A stretch of DNA of 51,038 nt from Chloroflexota bacterium (GCA_016234555.1 JACRBJ010000053.1:1-51038), one strand, 5' to 3'. Shown: positions 25,601 to 33,743, numbered from the stretch's first letter. Numbers and translations: made by a program. The notes: generated from the sequence alone by a model not told the origin.

Positions 25601-28084
25601 GAGGTTGCCGGATGGCTGGGAGCGCCATTCAATAAAACGATATGAACCATCCAGACAACGATAGCGGTTTACAAAGTTCAAAACCTGTACCTGTTTCCCA
25701 AGAGTTGACATGGCCGCAAGCGTCGCTTCCATATCTTCAGGGTGGACAAACTCCAGGAACTTCCGCTGCTCAAGTTCGGCAGTGGAATAGCCAAGAATTG
25801 ATTCCCATGCGTTATTTACCTTGATAAAATTGCCCTCAAGATCGGCGATGCATAACAGGTCAAGGTTGACCGAGAAGAATTGTGCCAGCCTCTCCTCCGC
25901 CTGTTTGCGTTCAGTGATGTCTTCAACAATGCCTTCCATGCGTACAAGCCGTCCATCAACATCCCTGACCGGCGTTACATTCAGATTGCCGATAAAGGTG
26001 CTGCCATCCTTGCGGCGGTATACATTCTCGAAGGTTCTTAAATCTGGAATTTCTGCCATCAAGCGAATGATCTCTGCCCGACGATCCGGATCGGCAAATA
26101 TATCGGTGGAAATGTTCTTTATGCTCTTCATGGCATCTTCAGGTGAGTCATAGCCAAGCATTTGTGCGAATGCAGAATTGATTGAAATGATTTTTCCATC
26201 CACTGTGGACTGGAAGATTCCCAAAGGCGCGTTGTCAAACAGCCTGCGGTATTTTTCTTCGTTCTGACGCAATGCGTCCTCTGCCCTGTATTTTTCCGTC
26301 ACATCAGAGAACACCAAAACCACTCCTGTAATCTCTCCCTCTTTATTTTTGATCGGGGCAGCGCTGTCGGCGATCCGGTATTCGGTCCCATTCTTGGAGA
26401 TCAACACAGCATGATTTGCAAGCCCGGCGATTTTTCCACTTTCCATGACTCTCATGACCGGGTTTTCAACCCTTTCCCTGGTATCAGCATTAATAATATT
26501 GAAAACCCTGGCTAATGGTTTCCCTTTGGCGTCAGTCAGGATCCAGCCACAATATTTTTCAGCCATGGGATTCATGTTGACAATCAGACCGTTTTTATCT
26601 GTGGAGATGACCCCATCCCCAATGGAGTGGAGTGTAATCGAAAGGTTTTCCTCACTCTGCCGCAACGCCTCTTCCGCCCGTTTACGTTCGGTAACATCTC
26701 TTGTAATGCTGATTATATGTTGGACACCGTTCAGCTCCAGCACAGAGGCTGACATCAAACCATGTCTGAGCTCTCCGTCCCTCATGCGGAAACGCATCTC
26801 AAGGTTTTCAACCTCGCCGTTTTTCCTCAAACCATCCACCAGCTTTTCGCGATCCTGTGGGTCAGCCCAAAGATCCGTTTCGAGGGATGTTTTACCGATC
26901 ACCTCATCGGGGGTATATCCCGTGATTTTGGTAAAGCCATCGTTGATCGAGACAAACATGCCGTCCTGCAAACGATTAATATTGATCGAGTCGGGACTGA
27001 GAACAAATGACTTGCGAAATTTTTCCTCGCTCTCACGCAACGCCTCTGTCGCCTCAGCCTTTGCTCGATAGGCAAGCATCGACTGCTGTCTCCAGCTTGT
27101 TACAAGCGCCGCACCCGCCAGAAGAGTTGCCAGACCAACAATGAGCAGGGTCTGCCATAACCTTTGCCGTAACGGAGCATACACCTCATTGGTATCTATT
27201 TTGGAAACCAGGAACCATGGCGAATCCGGCACGGCCCGCACATCGGCCAGAACTTTTTCGCCGCGATAATCAATCCCCTCCACAAGCCCGGTTTGCCCCA
27301 ACACAGCTTTGACGGCCGGAATATCGGTGCTGGTCAACGGATAACGAAGGTTCAACGCCGCATCCTGATTAAAACGGATTTGATTCAAGAACAGCACATC
27401 CTCTCCATCACGGCGCACAAGCAGGGTCTCGGAGGTATTGCTTGGGATGGGCCACTGCTCAATATATGGATAGAGATATGTTTCAGGGTCAATATACAGA
27501 ACGAGGATCCCCAATGGGCGATTATCGCTTCGGTCAACAAAGATGGGAATCAGGATGGAGAGATGGATATCGCTGTCTGCGCCAGTGCCATCGCGGTGAA
27601 AGTCCGAAAAAGAGACCTTTCCTGAGCGCAGGCTGGTGGCGATATCAATCTTTAAATGTGCATCAAAATCCTGTTCAGGTACGTCAGGGGCTGCGGGGAT
27701 GGAAAGTCTTTCAGCGCCCTCGGCATCCATCAGGCGCACCCTTTCATAGAGATAGTTGGCCTGATAATTCCCCAACCAGGCAAGAAGTTGATCGCGCGCC
27801 TCAACATCATCTGAGTTTTCAAAATAGCGCTGCACCAGCGCCGAGAAGACCGGGTTTTGATAAAGAAAGCCTGCATCACCCAAACGTTCTTTGCGCCAGT
27901 TCACCAGTTCCTTCACTTTGAGTTCGGCAATGGCCGATATCTGATTCTCTGCCTGATTGCGGAATTCACGCTCAAAGTCGCGATAGGAGAAATAGGCGCC
28001 GGTAAAAATGCCGGTCACAAGCAAAAGGAAGGCGAGAACATAAAAGATGGTTATGCGTTTTTCTTTTTTATCATAATTACGCAT
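19691..28084 (-). CDS. Giant Cache-(PAS)16-GAF hybrid sensor histidine kinase
   Basis: 2797 residues. The ATG at 28084 is fixed by GGAGGA 6 nt upstream and overlaps the preceding cyclase gene by 8 bp. TM1 lies near residues 12-32, then a Cache-like extracytoplasmic domain and TM2 near 315-335. Sixteen PAS modules follow, mostly separated by a DITERKRAEEAL-type linker, with one GAF between PAS 8 and PAS 9. The C-terminus is a phytochrome-like kinase core: HisKA with SYSVSHDLRAPLRGI (His about 2586), N-box LVNLLDNAFKFTGK, G-box DNGAGFDM and GTGIGLATV. It has no receiver of its own; Rcp1-like receivers follow at once. Most PAS modules are of the PAC-containing sensory class. The module count is read by eye and could be off by one. 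Confidence 0.93.
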   Translation of the reverse strand: MRNYDKKEKRITIFYVLAFLLLVTGIFTGAYFSYRDFEREFRNQAENQISAIAELKVKELVNWRKERLGDAGFLYQNPVFSALVQRYFENSDDVEARDQLLAWLGNYQANYLYERVRLMDAEGAERLSIPAAPDVPEQDFDAHLKIDIATSLRSGKVSFSDFHRDGTGADSDIHLSILIPIFVDRSDNRPLGILVLYIDPETYLYPYIEQWPIPSNTSETLLVRRDGEDVLFLNQIRFNQDAALNLRYPLTSTDIPAVKAVLGQTGLVEGIDYRGEKVLADVRAVPDSPWFLVSKIDTNEVYAPLRQRLWQTLLIVGLATLLAGAALVTSWRQQSMLAYRAKAEATEALRESEEKFRKSFVLSPDSININRLQDGMFVSINDGFTKITGYTPDEVIGKTSLETDLWADPQDREKLVDGLRKNGEVENLEMRFRMRDGELRHGLMSASVLELNGVQHIISITRDVTERKRAEEALRQSEENLSITLHSIGDGVISTDKNGLIVNMNPMAEKYCGWILTDAKGKPLARVFNIINADTRERVENPVMRVMESGKIAGLANHAVLISKNGTEYRIADSAAPIKNKEGEITGVVLVFSDVTEKYRAEDALRQNEEKYRRLFDNAPLGIFQSTVDGKIISINSAFAQMLGYDSPEDAMKSIKNISTDIFADPDRRAEIIRLMAEIPDLRTFENVYRRKDGSTFIGNLNVTPVRDVDGRLVRMEGIVEDITERKQAEERLAQFFSVNLDLLCIADLEGNFIKVNNAWESILGYSTAELEQRKFLEFVHPEDMEATLAAMSTLGKQVQVLNFVNRYRCLDGSYRFIEWRSQPSGNLIYAAARDITERKRAEFALRESRAMLNMVLDAVPQSIFWKDADGRYLGCNRSFAAAVGLNEPDQVIGKTDYDLSWPREEADAYRADDREVMEKSQPKRHISEPLQQADGTRLWIDTSKIPLLDENGRPFGVLGIYDDVTERKRAEEGLARQTALFRNLFESSPEAIAVLDLEDRVLEVNRSFTSLFGYPEAEAQGRYINNLVAPEPYLDDAQNISQDVFVGGKVIEKETVRCAKDGRTVDVSLIGYPIVLNGRVVGAYAIYRDITQRKRAEEDLRRQTALFRNLFERSPEAITIVDQNDCILNVNQSFETLFGYSEAEIQGRYVNDLIVSERYWDEAEDITRVTLGDALVVEKETVRCTKDGHPVDVSMVGYPIVVDGRIIGGSGIYRDITERKRAEEALKESEAIFSSFLEHSPVYVFFKDKDIRSLMLSKNYEQMLGMPINDLLGKTMDELFPSDLAKNMVADDLRILNEGKRITVVEELNGRIYETTKFPVFKDGEPYILAGFTLDITERKQAEEELRWQNQYLLALQETALELVSQLDLETLLENIVRRAGQIMETDSGYLDLVDERTGQLIPRIGFGVLTESLKHPVQMGEGVAGAVWQAGEPLIVNDYDNWPGRVGTYTRGTLSSIVGVPLISGNRVLGVLGLGHDFASQRNFDKKSIEIMTQFSRMAAIAIENARLFTSAQQELAERKQAEEALKQYALLLEEAEKNANLGSWSFDPISGQGWWSKQMYRMFGYENLSTVPSFEDHLNHIHPEDRQLVQDALLKMAQGEEPIIHEYRSNPEYGPVRCFLPTQIVKKDPHGKTFQIIGTLLDITGRKQAEEALRQSESQLSVVFNNNHDMQLLITVEPDGNLRIAAVNQHYLDATRAFGYDFSIQTLVGQTVEHMLRDIVGIKGELLDTTLARYRQPVITGLPIHYEEDLETSGGHYFAEVNIVPVFDDTGTCRYLLWTSHDITERKQAEARLRQSEEQYRYLFENNPHPMLAYDLETMQILAVNDAAVIKYGYSRDEFLNMTIADIRPAEDVERLMMDLAQPRPVLQYSEGWRHKLKDGTIIDVAISSHTLDLMEHKAALVVAQDITERKRAEEVLKLRESYLTAIIENQPGLVWLKDLDGQFLMVNRPFALSCGKQTPEEVAGKTDLDIWPKWLAEKYRADDAQVIGQKAPLHIEEAIVDKGQAKWFETFKMPIFDEDNQVIGTTGLARDITERKQAEAALRTAEEKYRNIFENAMEAITQTTPEGRYITANPATARILGYDSPEEMISGVSDISRQFYVDPSRREQFKELMDRHGSVSNFESEVYRKDGSRIWMLENSRTVYDEYGNLLYYEGTAQEITERKRAEAALRESEEMFRVAFDNAPTGMSLLSAKEFTYIAVNPLLCEMFGYSQEEFLGQTIRLVTHPEDEERSNEWVRKKYNNEPCEPELEKRYIHRDGHIVWGLVRSQWIRNEDGSPRMAISHILDITKRKEAEEALKESRALFHSLVESMPQNVFSKDLNGRFIFANQHYCATEGKPLEAILGKTDFELHPPDLARQYWADDRLVIETEQMIDKVEVHQPLGGNASYVQVTKAPIFNAEGQVKGMLGLFWDVTDRKQAEDALRESEELYRKMNENSPLGMHFYRLEEGKLVFTGANPAANKLLGVDNSQFIGKTIEEAFPPLVQTEVPQRYRDAAASSIPWSTEQIMYDDGKVSGAFEVKAFQTKPGSMVAVFADITARKQAEEEIRKLNAGLEQRVQERTAQLETMNRELESFSYSVSHDLRAPLRGIDGWSQALLEDYYDQLDEQGKKYIERVRSETQRMGHLIDDILQLSRLTRAEMVSEQVDLSSLARSIAGRLQQDEPQRRVDFNLQAGVTAEGDPRLLEVALVNLLDNAFKFTGKRADACIEFGQTELQGERVFFVRDNGAGFDMAYSQKLFGAFQRMHKASEFPGTGIGLATVQRIVHRHGGRVWVEAEVDHGATFYFTLNNKE

Positions 28085-29861
28085 GGGTGGATTCCTCCAA
28101 CGCACGAGGGGATATACCAAATACTCTGATGCAATTTCGCCCCGACCGCTTTGCCAGGTACAAAGCCTGGTCGGCATATGAAAACAGATCCTTCACTGTA
28201 ACAGACTGCTCATCATTTTGGACAAGCTCCGCAATACCGATGCTGATTGTGAGGGTAATTTGCCCCTTGGCAGAGTCAACCCGCATGGCGGAAACGCTGG
28301 CACGAATACGTTCGGCAAGCCTTTTTGCTTCCTGTATACCGGTCTGGGGCAACAGGATGACAAATTCATCCCCTCCACCGTAACGCCCTATTACATCCGA
28401 GGAACGAATTTCCCTGCAAACGACCTGCGCGAGACGTTGCAATACCCGGTCACCGGCGGCATGCCCAAAGGTGTCGTTGACTTTCTTGAAATGATCGACA
28501 TCAAACATCAACACCGAAAGAGGCTGGTGATAACGCGCGGCAACACTAAGCTCGTGTGCAGCCAGTTCAAAAATATAGCGGCGATTGTTGACACTGGTGA
28601 GTGCGTCGGTACGTGCCAACTGTTGTTCGCGGGCAAGGGCGGCTTGCAACTCAACATTTGCCTGCTTCAAGCTTTCCTTCGTATTTTGGAGTTCAACTTC
28701 CGCCTGCCTGCGCTCTGTGATATCCCAAAAAATTCCAAGGGTGCCGGCAGTCTGTCCCTTGGAATCGTAAAAAGGTGTTTTGATCACCTGCACAAAGAAT
28801 TTCCTTTCGCCAAGCGGTTGATGTTCCTCAATGAGTTCGATGGTTTCCCCGGTCTCGACCACTCGCTGGTCATCTGCACGATATTTTTCAGCCAGCTCGG
28901 GAGGGTGAAGGTCGAAATCCGTCTTCCCCACAATTTCCTCCAGCCGTCTGCATTGAGTTGTGCAATAACGCTGGTTGGCGAAAACAAACCGCCCATCACT
29001 ATCTTTGGCGTAGATATTCTGGGGCAGACTTTCGATCAAAAGGTGAAACAAAAGCCTCGATTCCTTCAGCGCCTCTTCCACCTGCTTGCGCTCGGTTATA
29101 TCCCGTCCGATACCCACCAACCCCTTGACCTGACCACTTTCATCCCGCAGCGGTACTTTGGTGGTCAACATCCATCGCGGGCTGCCCTGTCTGTCTAACC
29201 CAGGTTCCTCGCGGTTTATGATCGGCACACCAGAATTAAGAACAGAACTATCATCAGCCCAAAACTTGGCAGCCAAATCTGGGGGATAGGTGTCGAAATC
29301 CGACCTTCCAAGTACGTCGCCCGCCGACTTCCCGCCCGCCGCCTGCCAGTCCGCGGTATTCGATATGATTTTGCGCCCCTGCATGTCCTTTACATAGATA
29401 ACATCCGGCAGGTTATCGAGCAACGCGCTTAATAGGTTGCGATCGAGCATCAATTTCTCTTCCGCCCGTTTGCGTTCGGTGACGTCGTGGATGATGGAAA
29501 ATAACAGCTCCCTTCCCTCCAAAATTGCGGGGGATGAGCGCACTTCCACAATACGCTCCTCCCCACCTGCCAGCTTGTGAGGCAAAACAAGGTAATCCCG
29601 CTTTTCTTCAAGCGCCTTTTTACCCTCTGCCGCCGCCTGTTCCATCGACAGAGCGGTAATTTCAGCAATCGACATGCCGCAAAGTTTCGTTTTTGAATAT
29701 CCGTAAAATTGCACTGCCGCTGGATTGGCGTCCAGGATATTCCCCGTCCCAGGCTCGCTCAACAACATAACCGCAGAATTTTCCTCCCACAACAGGCGAA
29801 AGGCGTTTTGACCGGATACAGACAACCCAGCCTTTCCTTGCGAAGCTTTTCCGGAAACCAT
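28077..29861 (-). CDS. PAS(x3)-GGDEF diguanylate cyclase with expanded YGGGDEF motif
   Basis: 594 residues from the ATG at 29861, which has AGGAG 8 nt upstream; a longer frame to 29984 lacks domain sequence. Three PAS domains (about 15-130, 135-260, 265-385) precede a coiled coil and a GGDEF domain (about 430-575) with TDALTSVNNRRYIF and FDVDHFKKVND. The signature reads GRYGGGDEF, one Gly longer than normal. The upstream RSSD I-site is therefore six, not five, residues from GGDEF. No membrane segment is visible, so it is cytoplasmic. It is the promoter-proximal gene of the c-di-GMP operon. The second and third PAS resemble PAS modules of the giant kinase, suggesting module exchange. Confidence 0.9.
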   Translation of the reverse strand: MVSGKASQGKAGLSVSGQNAFRLLWEENSAVMLLSEPGTGNILDANPAAVQFYGYSKTKLCGMSIAEITALSMEQAAAEGKKALEEKRDYLVLPHKLAGGEERIVEVRSSPAILEGRELLFSIIHDVTERKRAEEKLMLDRNLLSALLDNLPDVIYVKDMQGRKIISNTADWQAAGGKSAGDVLGRSDFDTYPPDLAAKFWADDSSVLNSGVPIINREEPGLDRQGSPRWMLTTKVPLRDESGQVKGLVGIGRDITERKQVEEALKESRLLFHLLIESLPQNIYAKDSDGRFVFANQRYCTTQCRRLEEIVGKTDFDLHPPELAEKYRADDQRVVETGETIELIEEHQPLGERKFFVQVIKTPFYDSKGQTAGTLGIFWDITERRQAEVELQNTKESLKQANVELQAALAREQQLARTDALTSVNNRRYIFELAAHELSVAARYHQPLSVLMFDVDHFKKVNDTFGHAAGDRVLQRLAQVVCREIRSSDVIGRYGGGDEFVILLPQTGIQEAKRLAERIRASVSAMRVDSAKGQITLTISIGIAELVQNDEQSVTVKDLFSYADQALYLAKRSGRNCIRVFGISPRALEESTHA

Positions 29862-29994
29862 CAAGTCACTCCTGTAAAATTCAATGTCTTTTTCCCTCCC
29901 ACGAATAGGAGTCCAAAGTCGGTGTCGGGAAGACATCACACCAATTTCGCGCCTGCTCCATATCATGATTATACAACGCGTCAATGGCTAAACT

Positions 29995-30023
29995 AAAAAA
30001 AATCCCTACCAATTTGGTAAGGG
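29995..30023 (-). terminator. Rho-independent terminator after the lipoprotein hydrolase gene
   Basis: Read on the minus strand, CCCTTACCAAATTGGTAGGG folds into a stem (TACCAA/TTGGTA core plus GGG/CCC with one bulge) and is followed by ATTTTTTTT. It sits 47 bp beyond the stop of the 30070-30780 gene and upstream of the c-di-GMP operon start. It therefore insulates that operon from read-through. Confidence 0.8.
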
Positions 30024-30069
30024 CTATCATGGTTGCAAAGGCTCCCGCCACCGGAGTGTTTCTTGAGTA

Positions 30070-30780
30070 TTACCCCCCGTTCGCCCATTCCACAGCGGGG
30101 ACGACCCACCCATCCAACGGCTTATAAAGAACACCATGCCCAGTGCCGACCTGAAGCACGATTTCTTCATGACGGGCAAGTCCCCCGCCTTCGGAATACT
30201 CAAACAACGTTTCGCAGGAGCCCGCATATTCCGTGTCTGCAAAGTCGTAAATCGACAGGACATTTCCATACAGGGAAGTTCCCTTCCGCTTGAATTCCGC
30301 AACATTATCGGGATGGCAGATTCCCATGATGACGAAGTTAACCTCTTCATTTTCAAGGAGGTGCGAGACCTCGATTGTAATAGCCGCACCTTTTGATGCG
30401 CCGACAACAGTGATGTTTTTGGCTGCGACACCGGCATCCAACAAAGCCTTCACCTGCCCTACAACTTTCTCAGCCGACTTCATACTGTCGGCATTTTTGG
30501 GTCTCTGCTCGCTAATTACCACAAAACCGTAGCTAGAGAACTTCTCCAGAATCTCCATGTATTGATATTCCCCGAAATCGGGACTGATCGCGTGGATCCC
30601 CTGATCCTCGACAATCCTGCCATGAAGATAGAACAGGTACTTCGCAGTCGGGTCAATCGAGTCAGGGAAGGCATAGGCGGATAAATCCGAACCTGCCGTC
30701 GGCGTTGTCATTCCAGGGTTAGCTTGTCCACATCCGGCAAAAAGGAATAATCCCAACAGGAAAAGGATTGTCTTTCTCAT
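30070..30780 (-). CDS. Alpha/beta-hydrolase lipoprotein
   Basis: 236 residues with a lipoprotein signal (MRKTILFLLGLFLFAGCGQ, lipobox Cys 17), then a Thr/Pro/Ser linker. The mature part has the hydrolase strand KYLFYLHG, a nucleophile elbow VVGASKGAA (G-x-S-x-G), an acid candidate in LSIYDFADTEYAG and a C-terminal His in GTGHGVLYKP. Ser-Asp-His order and spacing fit an alpha/beta hydrolase. The substrate is unknown. Acting at the outer face of the membrane is inferred from the lipobox. It is followed by a terminator and starts 25 bp after the GNAT gene stop, so it may be co-transcribed with it. Confidence 0.8.
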   Translation of the reverse strand: MRKTILFLLGLFLFAGCGQANPGMTTPTAGSDLSAYAFPDSIDPTAKYLFYLHGRIVEDQGIHAISPDFGEYQYMEILEKFSSYGFVVISEQRPKNADSMKSAEKVVGQVKALLDAGVAAKNITVVGASKGAAITIEVSHLLENEEVNFVIMGICHPDNVAEFKRKGTSLYGNVLSIYDFADTEYAGSCETLFEYSEGGGLARHEEIVLQVGTGHGVLYKPLDGWVVPAVEWANGG

Positions 30781-30804
30781 AACTTTGGCGCTCGTTCAGG
30801 AAGT

Positions 30805-31623
30805 TTACCAACTCCGTTGATAGATGCCAAACTTGCAATAGACCTCGAATCCGATGCGGTGGTACAGGCGCAGGGCATTGGGATAGGTGGTCTGCAAGGC
30901 GCCGATGCGATATCCCATTTTTTTTGCCTCTTCATAAATCAGCAGGGTAATGGCGGTCCCCAATCCATGTTGACGGTAGTCGGGGCGGGTGGCAATGTTG
31001 TAAAGCCCAGCCACGCCAGCGCCCAAATGCAGGGAACCCGTTGCGACAACCTGACCTTCCACGAGCAGCGCATAATGTCGCCACTCGGAATCGGGTGAAA
31101 AACTGAGTTGACCAAAGATATCCAGCGTGAGCGGAGTCTCATCGGCAGAAATACCAAAGGTCGCGGCAAAGAGAGGCATCCACTCTTTCAATTCGGACGG
31201 GGTATTCACAGCCTCAAAAGTAAAGTCCAAATCGGGAGGTGTGAACTCCGCCAGTCGGTCCAACTCCGCCGCCATGCCGATCATGTCACGGTTATGAGTA
31301 AAGCCGTGAGCCTGCAATATCCTGCCGAGGTCTGCCGGCTGTGAAAGCGGCCCCACCCACCAGGTCAAGGGGGTGCCGGTCCGGTGAAAGGGTTCAAGAG
31401 CATCCTTGATTTTCAAGTCGAACTGCCCATCGGGAAATTGGGCGCAGGTAATGCCGTTGTAGCCGGCGCGTTTTAGCCCGGATATGAACCAGGTTGGATT
31501 TCCAGTGTGCAACTGTCCGCCGGACAATTTGGCGAAATCGTGGGATTTGGCGGAGAGATTTTCTTCTATCAGGCAGGCAAGTTCATTGGAGGATAACCTA
31601 GTGGCTGCATTTATTTTTTGCAT
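30805..31623 (-). CDS. GNAT-family N-acetyltransferase
   Basis: 272 residues. The C-terminal half (about 125-272) is a GNAT domain. Its acetyl-CoA pyrophosphate loop lies in RPDYRQHGLGTAIT (Q/R-x-x-G-x-G), preceded by VAGLYNIAT (beta-4) and followed by ALQTTYPNALRLYHRIGFEV, the usual beta-5/alpha-4 end. The N-terminal half (HTGNPTWFISGLKRAGYNG onwards) is a decayed or second GNAT-like lobe, as in many two-lobed members. The substrate cannot be deduced. SD is weak (AGGGA about 13 nt upstream), so the start is less sure than the family. Confidence 0.85.
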   Translation of the reverse strand: MQKINAATRLSSNELACLIEENLSAKSHDFAKLSGGQLHTGNPTWFISGLKRAGYNGITCAQFPDGQFDLKIKDALEPFHRTGTPLTWWVGPLSQPADLGRILQAHGFTHNRDMIGMAAELDRLAEFTPPDLDFTFEAVNTPSELKEWMPLFAATFGISADETPLTLDIFGQLSFSPDSEWRHYALLVEGQVVATGSLHLGAGVAGLYNIATRPDYRQHGLGTAITLLIYEEAKKMGYRIGALQTTYPNALRLYHRIGFEVYCKFGIYQRSW

Positions 31624-31652
31624 TGTTTTGTTTTTTCCCTGTCCAAATCAGG

Positions 31653-32681
31653 TTACTTTGTTGAATCGATTTCGAACACGTGCATGCGGTCATATTGGCG
31701 TCCCATCGAAACTGTCACATCGCCCGTGTCCATCCCGTAAACAACCGACCATTGCGTGCCCGGCTGGGATACTTCCGATAAAAGATTCATGGCGTCCGTC
31801 GAGTTGATCTCTCCGCCAATGCTTGAAAGCTCCTGCTCGAGGCGATCATACCGCGAGCATTGCCCGGCAGCGCTTCCGCCGACCGCGCTGTGTAAAAAGT
31901 TGGTAGCGAGATGCCAGGGTTGGTTGTTGGGCAAAAAGCGCAACTCGCCCTGATAGAACTCCGCCAGCAAGGCACGCCCCGACCGATCTGCAATCAGATA
32001 ATGAAGCGGGGGACCGCTGCCCCACTCGATGTTGTAACTTTGCAGAATCGCGACAGCTTCATCCACATCCGCAGCCTGGTCGAGCATCTTACGGATCACC
32101 ATCAGCGAGTCGATTGTCTCTTTGGCGGGATCAGCTTTCATTTCGGCAGACGGCACAGCCGCCATGCCCAAAGCCAGTCCGCGCTCGTTCATGCCGTCAA
32201 ACGGCAGGGCGGGAGCATCCAGCAAAGCCAGCCGCTGTTCGATAGAAAGGTCAGTCAACGAGTCGGGGTTATCATCAAACAGATAGGCAATATCCACCAT
32301 CGAAACGGAATCATATCCATCGGTCGGATGGTTGAATAACAGCAATGCAGGACTCATCTCCCAGTCGAAGTTCCGCCCATAGAACTTATCCTCTCCGCCC
32401 ATTGCCGCGAAAAGCGAACAACTCCAAGTTGACGATAGCTTCGAGTCAGTCGAGAAGGACATGCCATCTACGCTCGAACCATAATAGTGCATCGTGTAGA
32501 GCGGATAATCGTCTACCTTTTGCAGACTGCTGAGGGTTGCGACCTGCTGTTCGGTCAGGGTGGATTCCACTGTCGGCTGGATGACAGGCGTGGGGGTAGC
32601 CGCCCCGCCGCAGGAAAGGAGAATCAGACTGGCAAGCAGCAGCGATCCCGCAATCATGATGGATCGTTTTTGAATAATCAT
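31653..32681 (-). CDS. Lipoprotein linear-amide C-N hydrolase (C45/choloylglycine-hydrolase-like)
   Basis: 342 residues with signal peptide and lipobox (LLLASLILLSCGG). The mature domain looks like an Ntn-type linear amide hydrolase. A candidate nucleophile Cys occurs in TWSCSLFAAMGG, followed by the hallmark FYGRNFDWE (the Arg/Asn/Asp after the Cys), then FDGMNERGLALGMAAV and LHYLIADRSGRALLAEF. Related enzymes cleave bile-salt, penicillin-V or N-acyl amide bonds, some being acyltransferases. The Cys is internal, so activation would need autoproteolysis. Substrate unknown. GGAG lies 8 nt before the ATG. Confidence 0.8.
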   Translation of the reverse strand: MIIQKRSIMIAGSLLLASLILLSCGGAATPTPVIQPTVESTLTEQQVATLSSLQKVDDYPLYTMHYYGSSVDGMSFSTDSKLSSTWSCSLFAAMGGEDKFYGRNFDWEMSPALLLFNHPTDGYDSVSMVDIAYLFDDNPDSLTDLSIEQRLALLDAPALPFDGMNERGLALGMAAVPSAEMKADPAKETIDSLMVIRKMLDQAADVDEAVAILQSYNIEWGSGPPLHYLIADRSGRALLAEFYQGELRFLPNNQPWHLATNFLHSAVGGSAAGQCSRYDRLEQELSSIGGEINSTDAMNLLSEVSQPGTQWSVVYGMDTGDVTVSMGRQYDRMHVFEIDSTK

Positions 32682-32700
32682 CCATTGCTCCAGGGATGTT

Positions 32701-33693
32701 TTATTGCTTCATCAACCTTTGCAGGCGTTTTTCGATGTGTTCAAGGAAGGCAGGCGTATCGTTGTCGATCAATTCAGGATGATGGATGACAAAATTTGCC
32801 ATGCCAAGTCCGCGCGCGGCAATGAACGAATCAATTTCACCGGGCGCATGTTCGGGCCACAAACTGACATTTTTGTAGCCGCGTTCGAAAGCGGCGCGCC
32901 TATCCGGATAATCATCGGCATCCACAGAGTAATACATCGTGGTGGCAATGTCCTGGACGGGCCAACCCCACATCAAGTCTTCGAAATCAATCGGGGAGAG
33001 GCGTCCGCGGAAATAGCGCACATTCCATTGGTGCAGGTCGCCGTGAAGCAGGCGCATGGGTTCTCCGCCGGACTTCAACCGGTCGACGGAAGCCTGCGTC
33101 CAATCCATTGCCTTTTGAAAAACCGCCCGCCTTGCCGGGGGGATAAGAGCAGAGAAACGCTCCTCAAACAGGATGACGGATTCCGGAAAGGGAAAGACCC
33201 TGTCAAACTTCAACAAGGAGAGCCCGTTTGGGGGCTTGTACATTCGGGCATGGAGGTGGAGCCGGGCGCTTAGCTCTCCCAAAAGGGATATATTGTCCGG
33301 TGTGAAATGCTCCGCGAGATTGGAGCCCGGCGCCCAGCTAAAAATCACGCACATGCGCCGCTGCGGAACTCCCACCGCGCCTGCCTCCACAACCAGGGAG
33401 CCATTCCTGGCTGGGAGTGGATGCGGCACGCTCAAGTGGGTATCCTGGGAGAGGGCAGCCAGCCAGTCCATCTCGGCAGCGACATGCTCGTGAGTGTGAC
33501 CACCTTCCGGCGTGGTAACCCGCAAGATCCACTTCCGCCCGCTGTGAGTATCCACGCGGAAAATACCGTTGTTACTGTTGGTGACCAATCTCAACCGGGC
33601 GACATCCAGGTCGTACTGTTCCAACGCAGCCAGAGCCAATTTATGCAGGCGGCGCGCCCGCCCGCGTTCGGTAAGTTCGTTATAGGGTTTCAT
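32701..33693 (-). CDS. APH-family (aminoglycoside/homoserine-kinase-type) phosphotransferase
   Basis: 330 residues with a protein-kinase-like fold of the APH/choline kinase group. An N-lobe with WILRVTTPEGGHTHEHVAAEM contributes the nucleotide-binding and conserved Glu region. The catalytic loop is LLHGDLHQWN (Asp and Asn of the Brenner motif) and LSPIDFEDLMWG supplies the metal-binding Asp. Members phosphorylate amino acids, choline, fructosamines or aminoglycosides. This one most resembles the homoserine-kinase-type-II/stress-response kinase subgroup, and there is no reason to call it a resistance gene. It starts about 50 bp after the interrupted CMD gene. Confidence 0.85.
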   Translation of the reverse strand: MKPYNELTERGRARRLHKLALAALEQYDLDVARLRLVTNSNNGIFRVDTHSGRKWILRVTTPEGGHTHEHVAAEMDWLAALSQDTHLSVPHPLPARNGSLVVEAGAVGVPQRRMCVIFSWAPGSNLAEHFTPDNISLLGELSARLHLHARMYKPPNGLSLLKFDRVFPFPESVILFEERFSALIPPARRAVFQKAMDWTQASVDRLKSGGEPMRLLHGDLHQWNVRYFRGRLSPIDFEDLMWGWPVQDIATTMYYSVDADDYPDRRAAFERGYKNVSLWPEHAPGEIDSFIAARGLGMANFVIHHPELIDNDTPAFLEHIEKRLQRLMKQ

Positions 33694-33743
33694 GTGGCTT
33701 TAGTCCATTCCATCGCCGCCGATCTCGTGGCTTTGCCAGATAT

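Noticed and set aside
19691..28084. CRISPR-like regularly spaced repeats (about every 370-390 bp)
   Set aside because: They are the conserved inter-PAS linkers in a coding frame; spacing is far too long and the units encode DITERKRAEEAL.
32701..33693. Antibiotic-resistance aminoglycoside phosphotransferase
   Set aside because: Only the general kinase motifs are present; sequence fits the broad APH/homoserine-kinase-like family and gives no evidence for drug modification.
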